64,000 nt of DNA from Roseomonas sp. E05 (GTDB lineage: Bacteria; Pseudomonadota; Alphaproteobacteria; Acetobacterales; Acetobacteraceae), in the NCBI RefSeq assembly GCF_030063475.1, contig NZ_JASIRT010000023.1, positions 1 through 64,000 on the forward strand. The letters are read 5' to 3'. Positions 24,201 through 32,402 of the stretch are shown here, in pieces. The translations under genes and the position numbers were made by a program. The number at the start of each line of letters is the position of its first letter. The stretch's first letter is position 1. The notes under the pieces are model-generated. The model was not told the origin of the DNA and did not search any database. It was given only the letters and a program-made list of their open reading frames with translations.

Positions 24201-26379
24201 CCATCTGCTCGGCGACGAAAGCCTCCACCACATCGGCCGGCATCCAGGGAGCGCCGAGCCGGGCGGTGATGTCGGAGGGCTTCAGGTCCTCCGGCTGCAC
24301 GGCCCGCAGCGCCGGGACGTTGCGTCCGTAGCGCGGATCCACGGCCGCGGCGGCCTCGGCGACGACGAGCTTGGTGCGGACCGAGCCGGACAGGTAGGCG
24401 TCCGCCGTCTCCCAGACCTCGATCCCCTCCGTGGTGAGGGCCGGGTTCAGGAACACCGCGTCGCCCAGCTCGGCCAGGGTCTCCTCGCGCGAGCGGCCGA
24501 TCAGCTCCGCGATGCGGTCGGGATCGACATGGCCAACCTCATGCAGGGTGACGGCGAGCGCGTCGGCGGCCGAGGTGATGACTGGCTCGACAGGCGGATG
24601 GATCACCCGCTGGGTGAAGATCGGGCCCTGCTTGGCCGTGTCGGCGTCCTCGTCGTAGTCCTCGATCGAGGCGACAAGCCAGCAATCGGGGTCGTCGAGG
24701 AAGGGCGCGAGGTTCGGCCGCCGCACCGTCTCGCTCACCTCGCCCGTTTCCTCATCCGTGCGGGTGGTGATCCGGGCCTGGTTGATGGGCCCGAACTGCC
24801 GGACGAAGCTCTGGTAGGCGGCCCGGAGGCGGATCTGCGCCTGACCCCAGGGCTCGTTGGCCTCCTGCGCCCGCAGCACCGCCCGCACCGCGTCGCGGAT
24901 CGGGATCAGGCCGCGGATGATCCGGGCGTGCTTGGCAAAGATGCCCTCCTTGTTCGTGGCCGACTTGACGGCGACCGGCACAGGCTGGCCGTCGATGACC
25001 TGCATCAGCTCGCCGCCGAGCAGGACGTAGCTCCCCTCCTTGGTGGTCGCGCCCTCGGCGGCGGTGCCCACCACGATGCGGGGCGCCTTGGCCCTCGGCG
25101 CGGCAGCCGACTCACTGACAGGGATGCGGGCCGCCGTGCTGACCACCTCCAGCGCGCGGCCGAGCGCGGCCTCGGTATCCACGCCGCCGCGGGCACGGCA
25201 GGTATAGGTCGGGCCGAAGGGGCTGCTGGTCCGGGCGTGCTCGCCCAGCACCATCTCGGGGTGCTCGGCGAAGTACCGGTTCACGGCGAGCGCGTCCTCG
25301 CCGTCCTCGGCGGGGACCACCTCGCTCATACCCTCCCATGCGGCGCCTCCTGGCTCCTGGCCGGGGCGGCGCTTCTGCAGGAACAGGATGTCCACCACGA
25401 CCTCGGTGCCGGCGGCGGCCAGCATCGCGCCCTGCGGCAGTCGCACCGCGCCGATCAGGTCCGCCATGGCGCCGATGTGCTCGCGCGCCACGGAGGACGT
25501 CTTGTCCATGGTCCAGCGCGAGGTTACGAACGCCGCCACGCCGCCCGGCTTCAGGCGCTCGACCGAGCGCGCGATGAAGTAGTCGTGGAGGCTGAGGCCC
25601 AGCTTGCCGCTCGGATCGTCGGCCCGCACGGTGCGGTCGGAGAACGGCGGGTTGCCGATCGCCAGGTCGAAGCTCTCGGCGAGCCGGGCCTTGGTGAAGT
25701 CCTCGGCCCGGATCCAGGCATCCGGAAACAGGCGCTGGGCGATGCGGGCGGTGACCGGGTCCGCCTCGATGCCGGTCAGGCTGGTCTTGCTCGCCAGGGC
25801 GTCCGGGAGGAGCGATAGGAACAGGCCCGTGCCGCAGCCGGGCTCGAGGACCGAGCCGCCGGCGAAACCCATGCGGGTCAGCGCCTGCCAGATCGCCCGC
25901 ACCATGAACTCGGGCGTGTAGTGGGCGTACTGCGTCGCCCGGGCGAGGCCGGCGAGCTCGGCCGGTGTCACCAGCTGCTCCAGCTCGGTCCCCATCTCCT
26001 CCCAGCCGGCACGGAACGCCTCGCCCGCCCGGCGGAACAGCGTGTTGGCCAGTTCCGAGGCCCCGAAGCCGGTGAACCTTGCCAGCCGGGCCTGCTCTTC
26101 GGCCGTTGCCGGCCGGTCCTCGGCCTCGATCTCCTGCAGCAGCCGGATGGCGGCGAGATTGTCGGCGGCGCGGCCTTTCCAGGTCGGGGCGAGCGCTCGG
26201 TCGCCCGTCAGGCGGTAGTTGCGGGCGACCGGCTTGCTGGGCGCGGGCGCCAGGACGGGGGTGTCGTCCTCCGGCACCGGCACGCGGTCGCGCAGCGAGC
26301 TCGGGCTGCCGGGCGGAGCAGACAGTGCGGTGCTGTCGAAGAGCGAGAACTGCAACAGGCTGGAGCGGGCCTTGGCCAT
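21298..26379 (-). CDS. giant DNA adenine methylase - superfamily 2 helicase fusion
   Basis: Encodes 1693 aa. ATG 26379 (MAKARSSLLQFSLFDS) is chosen because GAGG precedes it at 6 bases. Order: an N-terminal region, then a class I methyltransferase with the SAM loop EPGCGTGLF at about 179-187 and the N6-adenine type motif NPPF at 243-246. A SNF2/DEAD-like helicase follows, with Walker A VGAGKT near 880, VVDEAQEF near 1040, and C-terminal motifs TMGTGVNAQQ near 1365 and EQREGRIERQGN near 1395. A coiled-coil tail ends it. Such fusions are typical of large plasmids and phages and probably modify or protect incoming DNA. The target sequence is unknown. Confidence 0.88.
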   Translation of the reverse strand: MAKARSSLLQFSLFDSTALSAPPGSPSSLRDRVPVPEDDTPVLAPAPSKPVARNYRLTGDRALAPTWKGRAADNLAAIRLLQEIEAEDRPATAEEQARLARFTGFGASELANTLFRRAGEAFRAGWEEMGTELEQLVTPAELAGLARATQYAHYTPEFMVRAIWQALTRMGFAGGSVLEPGCGTGLFLSLLPDALASKTSLTGIEADPVTARIAQRLFPDAWIRAEDFTKARLAESFDLAIGNPPFSDRTVRADDPSGKLGLSLHDYFIARSVERLKPGGVAAFVTSRWTMDKTSSVAREHIGAMADLIGAVRLPQGAMLAAAGTEVVVDILFLQKRRPGQEPGGAAWEGMSEVVPAEDGEDALAVNRYFAEHPEMVLGEHARTSSPFGPTYTCRARGGVDTEAALGRALEVVSTAARIPVSESAAAPRAKAPRIVVGTAAEGATTKEGSYVLLGGELMQVIDGQPVPVAVKSATNKEGIFAKHARIIRGLIPIRDAVRAVLRAQEANEPWGQAQIRLRAAYQSFVRQFGPINQARITTRTDEETGEVSETVRRPNLAPFLDDPDCWLVASIEDYDEDADTAKQGPIFTQRVIHPPVEPVITSAADALAVTLHEVGHVDPDRIAELIGRSREETLAELGDAVFLNPALTTEGIEVWETADAYLSGSVRTKLVVAEAAAAVDPRYGRNVPALRAVQPEDLKPSDITARLGAPWMPADVVEAFVAEQMGITVQIRHTVEIASWSFNVHAFDGHAAATSEWGTERRHAGYLLDDALNAAIPQIYDTWMEDGKERREINPAETEAAKEKLARIKSAFERWVWQDADRADRLARIYNDRFNNLVPRAFDGRHLQLPGASSIISMREHQKRVIWRIISTGSTYIAHAVGAGKTFSMAAAIMEQRRLGLITKAMMVVPGHCLAQASREFLLLYPNARILVADETNFVKEKRQRFLARAATGNWDCIIITHSAFKFIPAPAQFEKGLIDAQIQSYVDLLEKVDADDRITRKRLERLKERMEAKLEALATRKDDMLTIGEIGVDQLVVDEAQEFRKLSFATNMASLKGISPDGSQRAWDLYAKSRYIAQTQPFRNLILASGTPITNTMGEMFSLQRFMQPDALAERGLHEFDAWASTFGDTVTELELQPSGNYQPVTRFANFVNVADLIAMFRSVADVVSKTDLRGYAKLPAIRTGKRQILTSPASPTFKAYQKILAKRIDAIKERKGKPNKGDDILLSVITDGRHAAIDLRFVLPGNDNEPENKLNNLVRNVHRIWRETRDNTYRNPLTGETYPVTGAAQMIFSDLGTENAAATRGFSAYEWIRSELIRLGVPASEIAFMQHYKKAAAKQGLFNDVNSGRVRILLGSTQTMGTGVNAQQRLAALHHLDVPWLPSDIEQREGRIERQGNQNEEIDIYAYATLGSVDATNWQLLERKARFIEAALGGDRSIRRLEDVADSASQFALAKALASGDQRLMQKAGLEAELARLERLQSAHFDDQHAIRRQIHAARSTIARASTRIGQIEHDIAARVSTRGDAFRLTAGEKVFDDRKVAGGSLLSRIRLTERARQEGQWTLGTLGGFEIKMEGKSRFRGESYDLEVWIERTGTEQAVRLDGDLTPMGLISRLEYALDRFEVELAEERRALAEAEARLPGYERRLGEPFALEAELEAKAAELKALEADLAANDNRDSDPQEPAAESAA

Positions 26380-26480
26380 GGAAACCTCGTGCGCAGCGCG
26401 CAGCACCCGGCGCCCGACTGCCGGGGCAGACGGGGGACCGAGAGCGAATGGCGCGGATGGATGGAGGGCGTGCGGAGGCA

Positions 26481-26503
26481 CGCCGGGTCTCACGGACCCG
26501 GCG
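26481..26503. other. hairpin upstream of the methylase-helicase gene
   Basis: Perfect 9-bp stem CGCCGGGTC/GACCCGGCG (26481-26489/26495-26503) with a 5-base loop, between the 99-aa gene and the methylase-helicase start. A second small hairpin lies beside it (26469-26484). It may stabilise or attenuate the transcript; there is no T-run. Confidence 0.5.
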
Positions 26504-26561
26504 CGCGCTCAGGCGGGGGTGTGGACTCTGGCGGGCGGCGCGGGGTGGCGACCCGGGGCCG

Positions 26562-26861
26562 CTACGGCCGGCCGGCGTGTCGCTCGATCAGCGCCCGCTC
26601 GATCGGATCGACCAGGGCCAGCGCCTGCCGGTGCAGGGGCGAACCCTGCCGGGCGCGCGCGGCGACGTGCCGCCAGGCGTCCAGGTCATCGGGGAAGGTG
26701 CCCTCACCAGGCTGGGGATCGTCGAGGCGCTGCAGCTCGATCCGGCGGCGTCCGCCGTCATCGACCCCGCAGCCTGAAATCACCCAGCCCTCCCGCCGGG
26801 CCGCGGCCTCATCGAACGGGGTGGACTCTGCTGACGGCCGCATCATCACTGCTGTGGTCAT
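26562..26861 (-). CDS. hypothetical plasmid protein, 99 aa
   Basis: ATG 26861 is preceded by AGAGGAG. Acidic alpha/beta protein: EGWVISGCGVDDGGRRRIEL, LDAWRHVAARARQGSPLHRQ, ALALVDPIERALIERHAG. It lies upstream of the methylase-helicase on the same strand and carries the second copy of the 156-bp repeat in its leader. Possibly a small partner of the big enzyme; no family recognised. Confidence 0.55.
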   Translation of the reverse strand: MTTAVMMRPSAESTPFDEAAARREGWVISGCGVDDGGRRRIELQRLDDPQPGEGTFPDDLDAWRHVAARARQGSPLHRQALALVDPIERALIERHAGRP

Positions 26862-26884
26862 CGGGCTCTCCTCTGCTGTTCCCT

Positions 26885-27042
26885 GACCCCTCCTCCGCAG
26901 GCGGCGCGGGTGGCCCGGCACCATTGCCGGCGAGCGGCCCTGCCCGGTGCGGGACGCGGCCCGTCAGGGCTGCGGCCTAGCCGGGCTGGGTTGCGACGGC
27001 GGCGATGGAGCGCAGCGGTGCCGGGACAGCGGCGATGCCAAA
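26885..27042. repeat. 156-bp direct repeat, right copy
   Basis: Partner of 19581-19736, same orientation, 7.3 kb apart. Its ends pair perfectly (CCCGGCACC 26914-26922 with GGTGCCGGG 27017-27025), followed outward by a single mismatch and more pairs, the same design as the other leader hairpins. Recombination between the copies would remove the methylase-helicase and the two small genes next to it. Confidence 0.9.
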
Positions 27043-27086
27043 ACCTTTCTCCGTCCAGCTTCCTTCTTGATGCTGTCCAGATTCCA

Positions 27087-28058
27087 TCAGGCTGGCCTCA
27101 GGAAGAGATCTGTCTGGATGAGACGTCGGCCCTCGCGGAGAATGCGGACCATGGCTCCATAAGCGGGGGTGGCGATGGCCTTGCGATAGCGCTTCTGCCC
27201 GGCCTTGCTGTCGTTGCCGCCCCAGAGGCTGAGCCACCGCATCCGGCCGTCCTCACCGAGCGCACCCTGGAGCAGGAAGTGAGCACGACCTTTGACCGGC
27301 ATCTCCACCTGGATGTGACCGCGTTGGTAGGGGGGATCGCCGAGCCGGGTGATGCGGGCTTTGAGCCCCGCCCCGACCAGCGCGCCCAGCATGTTGGGCA
27401 CCGAGAACGGGTCGGCCCGCACCTCGGGCGGCAGCGGCACCCGTCGGCGCCGTACCGCCGGGTCGGGGTCGAAGGCCTGCGGCCGGGGCCGGGCGAAACA
27501 GGAGGCAGAGGCGACCGGCTCGACCCACAGGTCGGCCATGGTGGGCGGTGCGTTGGAACGCCGCGCCCACCTGGCCTCGGCCAGCATCCAGGTGCGCTTG
27601 CCGGGCGCGAGGCTGATCCGCTCGGCGCAGGCGTCGAACTGCCGCTTGAGCCGGATCTGCATCTGCCACTCGGCCTCCGGCACTGCGGCCACGGCACGGG
27701 CGAGGGTCCGCAGGCGGTGCTCGAAGTCGTCGCGTGTCACCGGCTCGCGGCCGGGCACGCGCGGCCCCTGCAGCAGTTCGCGGGCGCGTTCCCGGATCTC
27801 GCCCCGGGTCATCACCACCTCGACGGTCGCGATCTCGTCCGCCCGAAGTGGTCCTTCCACTTGCCCTATCAGGGGCAGGCCCGGGCCAGTGCAGTGGAGG
27901 AAGTGCTGGCCCGCAATCGGGTTGTAGGCACCCTCGATCACCCGCCCGTCGCGCAGCGCGAGGCGCAGGCGCGAGCGCTCCTCTTGGCCGTCGAGAGGAT
28001 GCGGCGCGGACTCCGGCAGCACGTCCGGCAGATCGTCCCAGTCCATAGCCGCGCTCAT
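27087..28058 (-). CDS. conserved plasmid/phage protein, 323 aa, unknown
   Basis: ATG 28058 overlaps the stop of the PAPS-reductase-like gene (ATGA). Landmarks are LALRDGRVIEGAYNPIAGQH at about 32-51, a helical centre (TRDDFEHRLRTLARAVAAVP), FSVPNMLGALVGAGLKARIT and a basic C-terminal domain (KRYRKAIATPAYGAMVRILR). No clear catalytic motif. Third gene of the coupled unit ArdC-like, PP-loop enzyme, this protein, so it may act with them. Confidence 0.65.
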   Translation of the reverse strand: MSAAMDWDDLPDVLPESAPHPLDGQEERSRLRLALRDGRVIEGAYNPIAGQHFLHCTGPGLPLIGQVEGPLRADEIATVEVVMTRGEIRERARELLQGPRVPGREPVTRDDFEHRLRTLARAVAAVPEAEWQMQIRLKRQFDACAERISLAPGKRTWMLAEARWARRSNAPPTMADLWVEPVASASCFARPRPQAFDPDPAVRRRRVPLPPEVRADPFSVPNMLGALVGAGLKARITRLGDPPYQRGHIQVEMPVKGRAHFLLQGALGEDGRMRWLSLWGGNDSKAGQKRYRKAIATPAYGAMVRILREGRRLIQTDLFLRPA

Positions 28059-29041
28059 GCCGGCCCCGCCGCCTCGCCGAAGGCGCCAGCCGGCATCTGC
28101 CAGCGGGCCGTGCGGATCGGCCCGAGCCAGCGCGGCGCGACCGCCTTTGCCACGAGGCCGGGTTGAGCCAGGGCAGCCGGATAGGGAGTGCCGCGATCGG
28201 CGAGGTCGCGCACGGAGCGGGCGCGCTGGATGGTGCAGCCGAACTGCTGTTCGTAGCCGGCATTGCGCTCGAACCAGGCCCGCTCGATATGGCGGATCGT
28301 CGCGCAGAGCGAGGGCGTGCCGAAGATGCACGTCATGCAGCTCAGGCGGCCGAAGCCGAGCTGATAAGGAATGGCGGGCACCACGCCGTGCCGGGCCAGG
28401 ATGTCCCAGACCATCCCCTCGGACCACGCATGCACAGGGCGCCAGTGATCGACGTAGCGCCGTCGCCGCGTGCCGTCACGGGTGTCGGTGCGGTGCCGCT
28501 CGGCGACGGCGTAGCGGGCCCGCGTCGGGCTTTCCTCCGCACGCTCGCCAGTCACGACCAGGGTGCGGGTGCCGAGGAAGCGCTCCTGCGCCCGGATCAG
28601 CGTGTCCATCACGCCGATCTTGAGCGCGGCCGAGCACCAACGGACGGACAGGTCGGTCGAGACCTGGGGAAAGCGCAGCCGGGTGTTGCGCGGGCCGTCG
28701 CCGCCCCGTGTCTCCAGACCGTGCGGCGTCTCGAACACGATCGGCGCCGTGGCCGCGTCCTGGCGCAGCATCTCACGCAGGAATCCGCCTTCGCGCCAGG
28801 AGAAGTAGATCGGCAGGCCGAAGCTGTCCGCGAGCGCCTGGCAGTAGGGCGCGCTGCTGGGCCAGTCCATGAAGGACGGACCACGCCCGTCCACCTCATG
28901 GTGGTGCAGCTCGATGCGGGCCGGATCGGCGCCTGCCTCCAGCAGGGTGAGCAGGCAGGCCACGCTGTCCTTGCCGCCCGATAGGGCGACAAGGATGTGG
29001 TCGTAGGCCGAGAGCGGCAGTGGCGGATCGGTGTCGCGCAT
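28055..29041 (-). CDS. PAPS-reductase-like PP-loop enzyme
   Basis: Encodes 328 aa. The PP-loop ALSGGKDSVACLL at about 19-31 binds ATP or adenylyl sulfate, and the family's TxxRWCSAALK follows. Near 240 a cysteine pair in LSCMTCIFGTPSLC could hold a metal or Fe-S cluster. Plasmid and phage members are often near DNA-modification genes (DndC is a distant relative), so sulfur- or nucleotide-based DNA modification is possible but unproven. Coupled at both ends by ATGA overlaps. Confidence 0.8.
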   Translation of the reverse strand: MRDTDPPLPLSAYDHILVALSGGKDSVACLLTLLEAGADPARIELHHHEVDGRGPSFMDWPSSAPYCQALADSFGLPIYFSWREGGFLREMLRQDAATAPIVFETPHGLETRGGDGPRNTRLRFPQVSTDLSVRWCSAALKIGVMDTLIRAQERFLGTRTLVVTGERAEESPTRARYAVAERHRTDTRDGTRRRRYVDHWRPVHAWSEGMVWDILARHGVVPAIPYQLGFGRLSCMTCIFGTPSLCATIRHIERAWFERNAGYEQQFGCTIQRARSVRDLADRGTPYPAALAQPGLVAKAVAPRWLGPIRTARWQMPAGAFGEAAGPA

Positions 29042-30000
29042 CACGCGGCCTCCGCCACGTCGCTGGACGCGGCGCTCTCCTCGCCGTCGGCGGTATCCTC
29101 GGCCTCGGCGTAGTCGGGATGGAAGGCGAGCAGGTAATCGGCGATGCGCTGCGCGTCGGCGGCGGCGCGGAAGATCTCGCGCTTGTCCTCCTTCAGCTTC
29201 CTGGCCCAGCTCGCGACATAGCTCGCGTGGTTTGGGATGTCGCACGGCAGACCGAGCGTCCCGCCGATGAACACCGATGCGAGTTCCGCGCGCAGTTCTT
29301 CCTGCGCGTAAGCTGCCGAGCCGAAGCGTCCTGACAGGTCACGGTTCAAGCGATGGCTCGCACCTGACCAGTGCGCGGCCTCATGCAGCGCCGTGGCGGC
29401 GAAGTCCTCGGCGCTGTTGAAAGCCGCGGGATCCGGCAACTGGATGAAGTCGAGGCTTGGGCTGTAGAATGCGCGGTCACCGCCGAACCGCACCACGGCC
29501 TTGCTGTTGGCGAGGATGATGTCAGCCGCCTCGGGACGGCGCCATGGCGTCTCGGCCGTATCGGGCCGCACATAGGCCGGAATGCCCTCGATCTGCGATC
29601 CGTTGAATACCGTGTACGCGCGCAACATCGGGATCGCCTTGGTGCGATCCTCGGCGTCCGGAGCAGCGTTGCGGTCCTCCACCAGCATGCGCTTGAAGAA
29701 GAACACTGTCGTGCCGCGCTCGCCCTTGCGGACCTGCCACCCACGATCGGACGCCTGCTTGTAGGAGCAGAAGCGGGGATCGCCGCCGAGCGCGAAGCTG
29801 GTCATCGCGAGGATCAGTGTGTTGATCCCATGGTAGCGACGGCCGGTCGTGGCGTTGACCGGCATGCCTGGTGCGCCGTTCTTCCACGGCTGCTGCCAGG
29901 GACGGGTGCCAGCTTCCAGCGCGGCGACGATGCGATCCGTCACCTCCTGGTAGTGGTCGCGACGGTCGGTGAACGGCTTGCCGCTGCGGTGCCTCATCAT
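29041..30000 (-). CDS. ArdC-like antirestriction protein (ssDNA-binding + zincin)
   Basis: Encodes 319 aa. The N-terminal ArdC domain (YQEVTDRIVAALEAGTRPWQ, then GRRYHGINTLIL and FFFKRMLV) binds single-stranded DNA in the family. The C-terminal half is a zincin-like peptidase domain with HEAAH in ATALHEAAHWSGASHRLNRD. ArdC proteins protect incoming plasmid DNA from restriction. Start 30000 sits next to an 8-bp inverted repeat that encloses the RBS (30002-30009/30022-30029). First gene of a three-gene coupled unit. Confidence 0.88.
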   Translation of the reverse strand: MMRHRSGKPFTDRRDHYQEVTDRIVAALEAGTRPWQQPWKNGAPGMPVNATTGRRYHGINTLILAMTSFALGGDPRFCSYKQASDRGWQVRKGERGTTVFFFKRMLVEDRNAAPDAEDRTKAIPMLRAYTVFNGSQIEGIPAYVRPDTAETPWRRPEAADIILANSKAVVRFGGDRAFYSPSLDFIQLPDPAAFNSAEDFAATALHEAAHWSGASHRLNRDLSGRFGSAAYAQEELRAELASVFIGGTLGLPCDIPNHASYVASWARKLKEDKREIFRAAADAQRIADYLLAFHPDYAEAEDTADGEESAASSDVAEAA

Positions 30001-30050
30001 CGGTGTTCCCTTTCCTCTTTCGGAACACCTCCTCGGCCACCGACGCCTGG

Positions 30051-30108
30051 CCTCGCGGGGCAAGGGCGCGCGCAGCGCGGGCCGCAGGCCTTACCTTGCC
30101 GCGCGAGG
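30051..30108 (-). repeat. long leader hairpin element, copy A (upstream of the ArdC-like gene)
   Basis: CCTCGCG-g-GGCAAGG (30051-30065) pairs with CCTTGCC-g-CGCGAGG (30094-30108): a 14-bp stem interrupted by one G-G mismatch, with a GC-rich loop. It begins about 50 bases upstream of the start codon. Confidence 0.7.
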
Positions 30109-30158
30109 ATGGCGGCGGTAGCCGATCCCCTCTCACCTCATCTCTGCCGCTTTCCCTC

Positions 30159-32240
30159 TCACCCTGCCGCGCTTTCGCCGCCCGACCAGTCGGGCGACTT
30201 CACCGAGAGCGCGACCGCAACGTTGCGCACCCAGATGGGCGTGTTGGACAGCATGAAGCTCTCGCCGCTCCAGGCGAGCAGGAGGGTGGTGCCCATCGTG
30301 CTCGCGATGGCAGCCGCGGCGTCGGGCGGCACGGCATTGCCGATCCGTTCGCGCCAGTCGGCATCGGACAGGCCGTCAAGCTCGAGGTACTCCTCGGGGT
30401 CGACCAGGCTCTGCAGGGCGGCGAGCTCAAGGGTCGAGAACGGCCGGTGCCAGGTGCCGTCCAGGCTGCGGATCCGGGCCACCACCCGGTCCGTAGTGTC
30501 CGGCAGCCGGGGATCAGCGACACTCCAACGGCCATTGTCATAGCCGGCCGCCGAGGATACGGCGCCGGTCGAGGCGCCCCAGGGCACCACGCCGTAGTGG
30601 CCGGCGCCGTAGTAGTTGTCGCCCGGTGCGCGCTCCATGCCGGGGCGTGGGTCGGCGACGGCGAACGCGCCATTGCTGGGCAGGCTCTCGCCGGCCACAG
30701 TGCCGGCCCGCTCCGTCCAGGGGATGACCCCGAGCGCGCCGGAGCGGCGCTCCTCCGGACGCGGGTCAGCCACCGCGAAGGCGCCGTTGCCGGTGCCTGA
30801 GGCACTGATGACCGTCCCGGACTGATCCTCCCAGCCGGTCACGCGGTACTTGCCATGGCCGCCATAGGCAGAGGTCGCACGCGGGTCGGCCACCACCATG
30901 GCACCGCCCGAGGGGTGGTGCGCCCCGGTCACCGTGCCGCTCCGCTCAGCCCAGGAGGTGACGCGCAGCACGGTGCTGTGGGTGTTCTCCCCATAGGCGG
31001 TGCGCGGATCGGCCACGGCGAGGCCGCCCGCGCTCGGGCCAGTGCCGCCCGTGACGGTCGGCGACACGTCGCGCCAGCGCACCACCCGATAGCAGTTGTT
31101 GAACTTGGCCTCGCCGCCATGGCGTGGGTCCGCCACGGCATAGGCGCCCTGCCCCGGCGCCTGCGAGCCAGCGATGCAGTGCGCGGTGTCGCCCCAGCCT
31201 TTCACCCCATACTGCTGCCCGTCCTTCCACTTCTCCGAGGAAAAGAACCGCGGGTCGGCAACCGAATAGGCGCCGTTGGTGGGCGAGCTGCGCCCGGCCA
31301 CGGTGCCGCAGGGCTCGTCCCAGGGCCGCACGCCGAGCACACTGGCCCGCCAGTCGTCCGGCACGAGCGCGAAGTCGCGCAGGTGCCCGTCCTCGATCGC
31401 CAGCTTGGCGAGCGAGCGCCAGTCGCTGCCGGCCTCGACGAAGGCGAGCCGCACCCAGGTCTGCCAGCGCAGGCTGGGGATGCGGTGCATCGGCCCGCCC
31501 AGGCCGGAGCCTGGCAGCGGCATGCGGCCGAGCACGTCGCCGACCGAGCGCAGTGGCCGGTGCGGCGGCTCGTACAGAAAGGGCGGCACCTTCTCGCGGT
31601 GCCGCGCGACCAGCAGGAAGCGCTTGCGTGACTGCGCGAGTCCTCCCAACCGGCCGCAATCGTGCGTCGTCTCGGCCACCTCGTAACCGTAGCTGCGCAG
31701 CAGACCGCAGATGCGGTCGAGCAACTGCCGCCCGCGTGTCTGGATGCGGGGCACGTTCTCGAAGATGATGAGCTCGGGCAGGTCGGATGCAAATGCCTCC
31801 AGCGTCAGCCAGATGCCGCGCAGCGTCAGCCGGTTCAGCGCCTGGTACTTGGCGCTCTGCGACTTGCTCTCGGACAGCAGGCCGCTGAAGCCTTTGCAGG
31901 GCGCGGACAGGAAGACGATGTGCGGCCGCTCATGGCCAGCCGCGGCGTGGATGTCGGCCGTGGTCGCCTCGCGCCAGTCGCGCGGCGGCTCGCACCCGTG
32001 GAACGCGCGATACTGCTCGCGGTCGAACAGGTCGAGCACGGTGCCCTTGACGCCGGCCAGGCGCTCGAAATCGCGCATCGCGCCCGGGTCCACGTCGATC
32101 CCGCCGAGGCAGCGGAACTGCGCGACCATGTTGCCGACGCGTGCGCTGCCGGCGTTGAAGCCCCTGGCGCCGCCGCCCAACCCGGCGAACAGGTGGAAGT
32201 GCCGGATCTCGCGGCGGTCGGTGAGCGAGTGCGTCTGCAT
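30159..32240 (-). CDS. DNA (cytosine-5)-methyltransferase with seven internal repeats
   Basis: Encodes 693 aa from ATG 32240. Catalytic motifs: FAGLGGG at 18-24 (SAM), PCKGFS at 114-119 with the nucleophile cysteine, ENV at 161-163, SRKRFLLV near 205, and motif X GNAVPPDAAAAI near 630. Between about 302 and 577, where C5 methyltransferases carry their target-recognition part, there are seven ~30-residue repeats of the type W....GTVxG...NGA..VADPR. The gene stands alone behind its own leader hairpin. It probably marks plasmid DNA against host restriction; specificity unknown. Confidence 0.9.
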   Translation of the reverse strand: MQTHSLTDRREIRHFHLFAGLGGGARGFNAGSARVGNMVAQFRCLGGIDVDPGAMRDFERLAGVKGTVLDLFDREQYRAFHGCEPPRDWREATTADIHAAAGHERPHIVFLSAPCKGFSGLLSESKSQSAKYQALNRLTLRGIWLTLEAFASDLPELIIFENVPRIQTRGRQLLDRICGLLRSYGYEVAETTHDCGRLGGLAQSRKRFLLVARHREKVPPFLYEPPHRPLRSVGDVLGRMPLPGSGLGGPMHRIPSLRWQTWVRLAFVEAGSDWRSLAKLAIEDGHLRDFALVPDDWRASVLGVRPWDEPCGTVAGRSSPTNGAYSVADPRFFSSEKWKDGQQYGVKGWGDTAHCIAGSQAPGQGAYAVADPRHGGEAKFNNCYRVVRWRDVSPTVTGGTGPSAGGLAVADPRTAYGENTHSTVLRVTSWAERSGTVTGAHHPSGGAMVVADPRATSAYGGHGKYRVTGWEDQSGTVISASGTGNGAFAVADPRPEERRSGALGVIPWTERAGTVAGESLPSNGAFAVADPRPGMERAPGDNYYGAGHYGVVPWGASTGAVSSAAGYDNGRWSVADPRLPDTTDRVVARIRSLDGTWHRPFSTLELAALQSLVDPEEYLELDGLSDADWRERIGNAVPPDAAAAIASTMGTTLLLAWSGESFMLSNTPIWVRNVAVALSVKSPDWSGGESAAG

Positions 32241-32299
32241 CGGGGTCTCTTTCGAGGGTTTCTGAACCCCTCCCCCGCGGACGCCCCGGGACTGCCGGG

Positions 32300-32339
32300 G
32301 CAAGGGCGCGCGCAGCGCGGGCGGAGCCCTCGCCCTTGC
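32300..32339 (-). repeat. long leader hairpin element, copy B (upstream of the methyltransferase)
   Basis: GCAAGGGCG (32300-32308) pairs with CGCCCTTGC (32331-32339), with a G-G mismatch next outward (32299/32340). The loop contains the shared GCGCGCAGCGCG text. About 60 bases upstream of the start codon. Confidence 0.7.
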
Positions 32340-32402
32340 GGCGGCGGGCCTGGGGTGTCAGGCGTCTCCCCTCCTCACCCCTTCCCGCTTGCTTTCCCCG
32401 CT

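Noticed and set aside
21184-25818. Very long plus-strand open frame opposite the methylase-helicase gene
   Set aside because: Its composition is that of antisense DNA in a GC-rich gene (His/Arg/Gly/Leu repeats, no motifs). The opposite strand has a full set of domain motifs.
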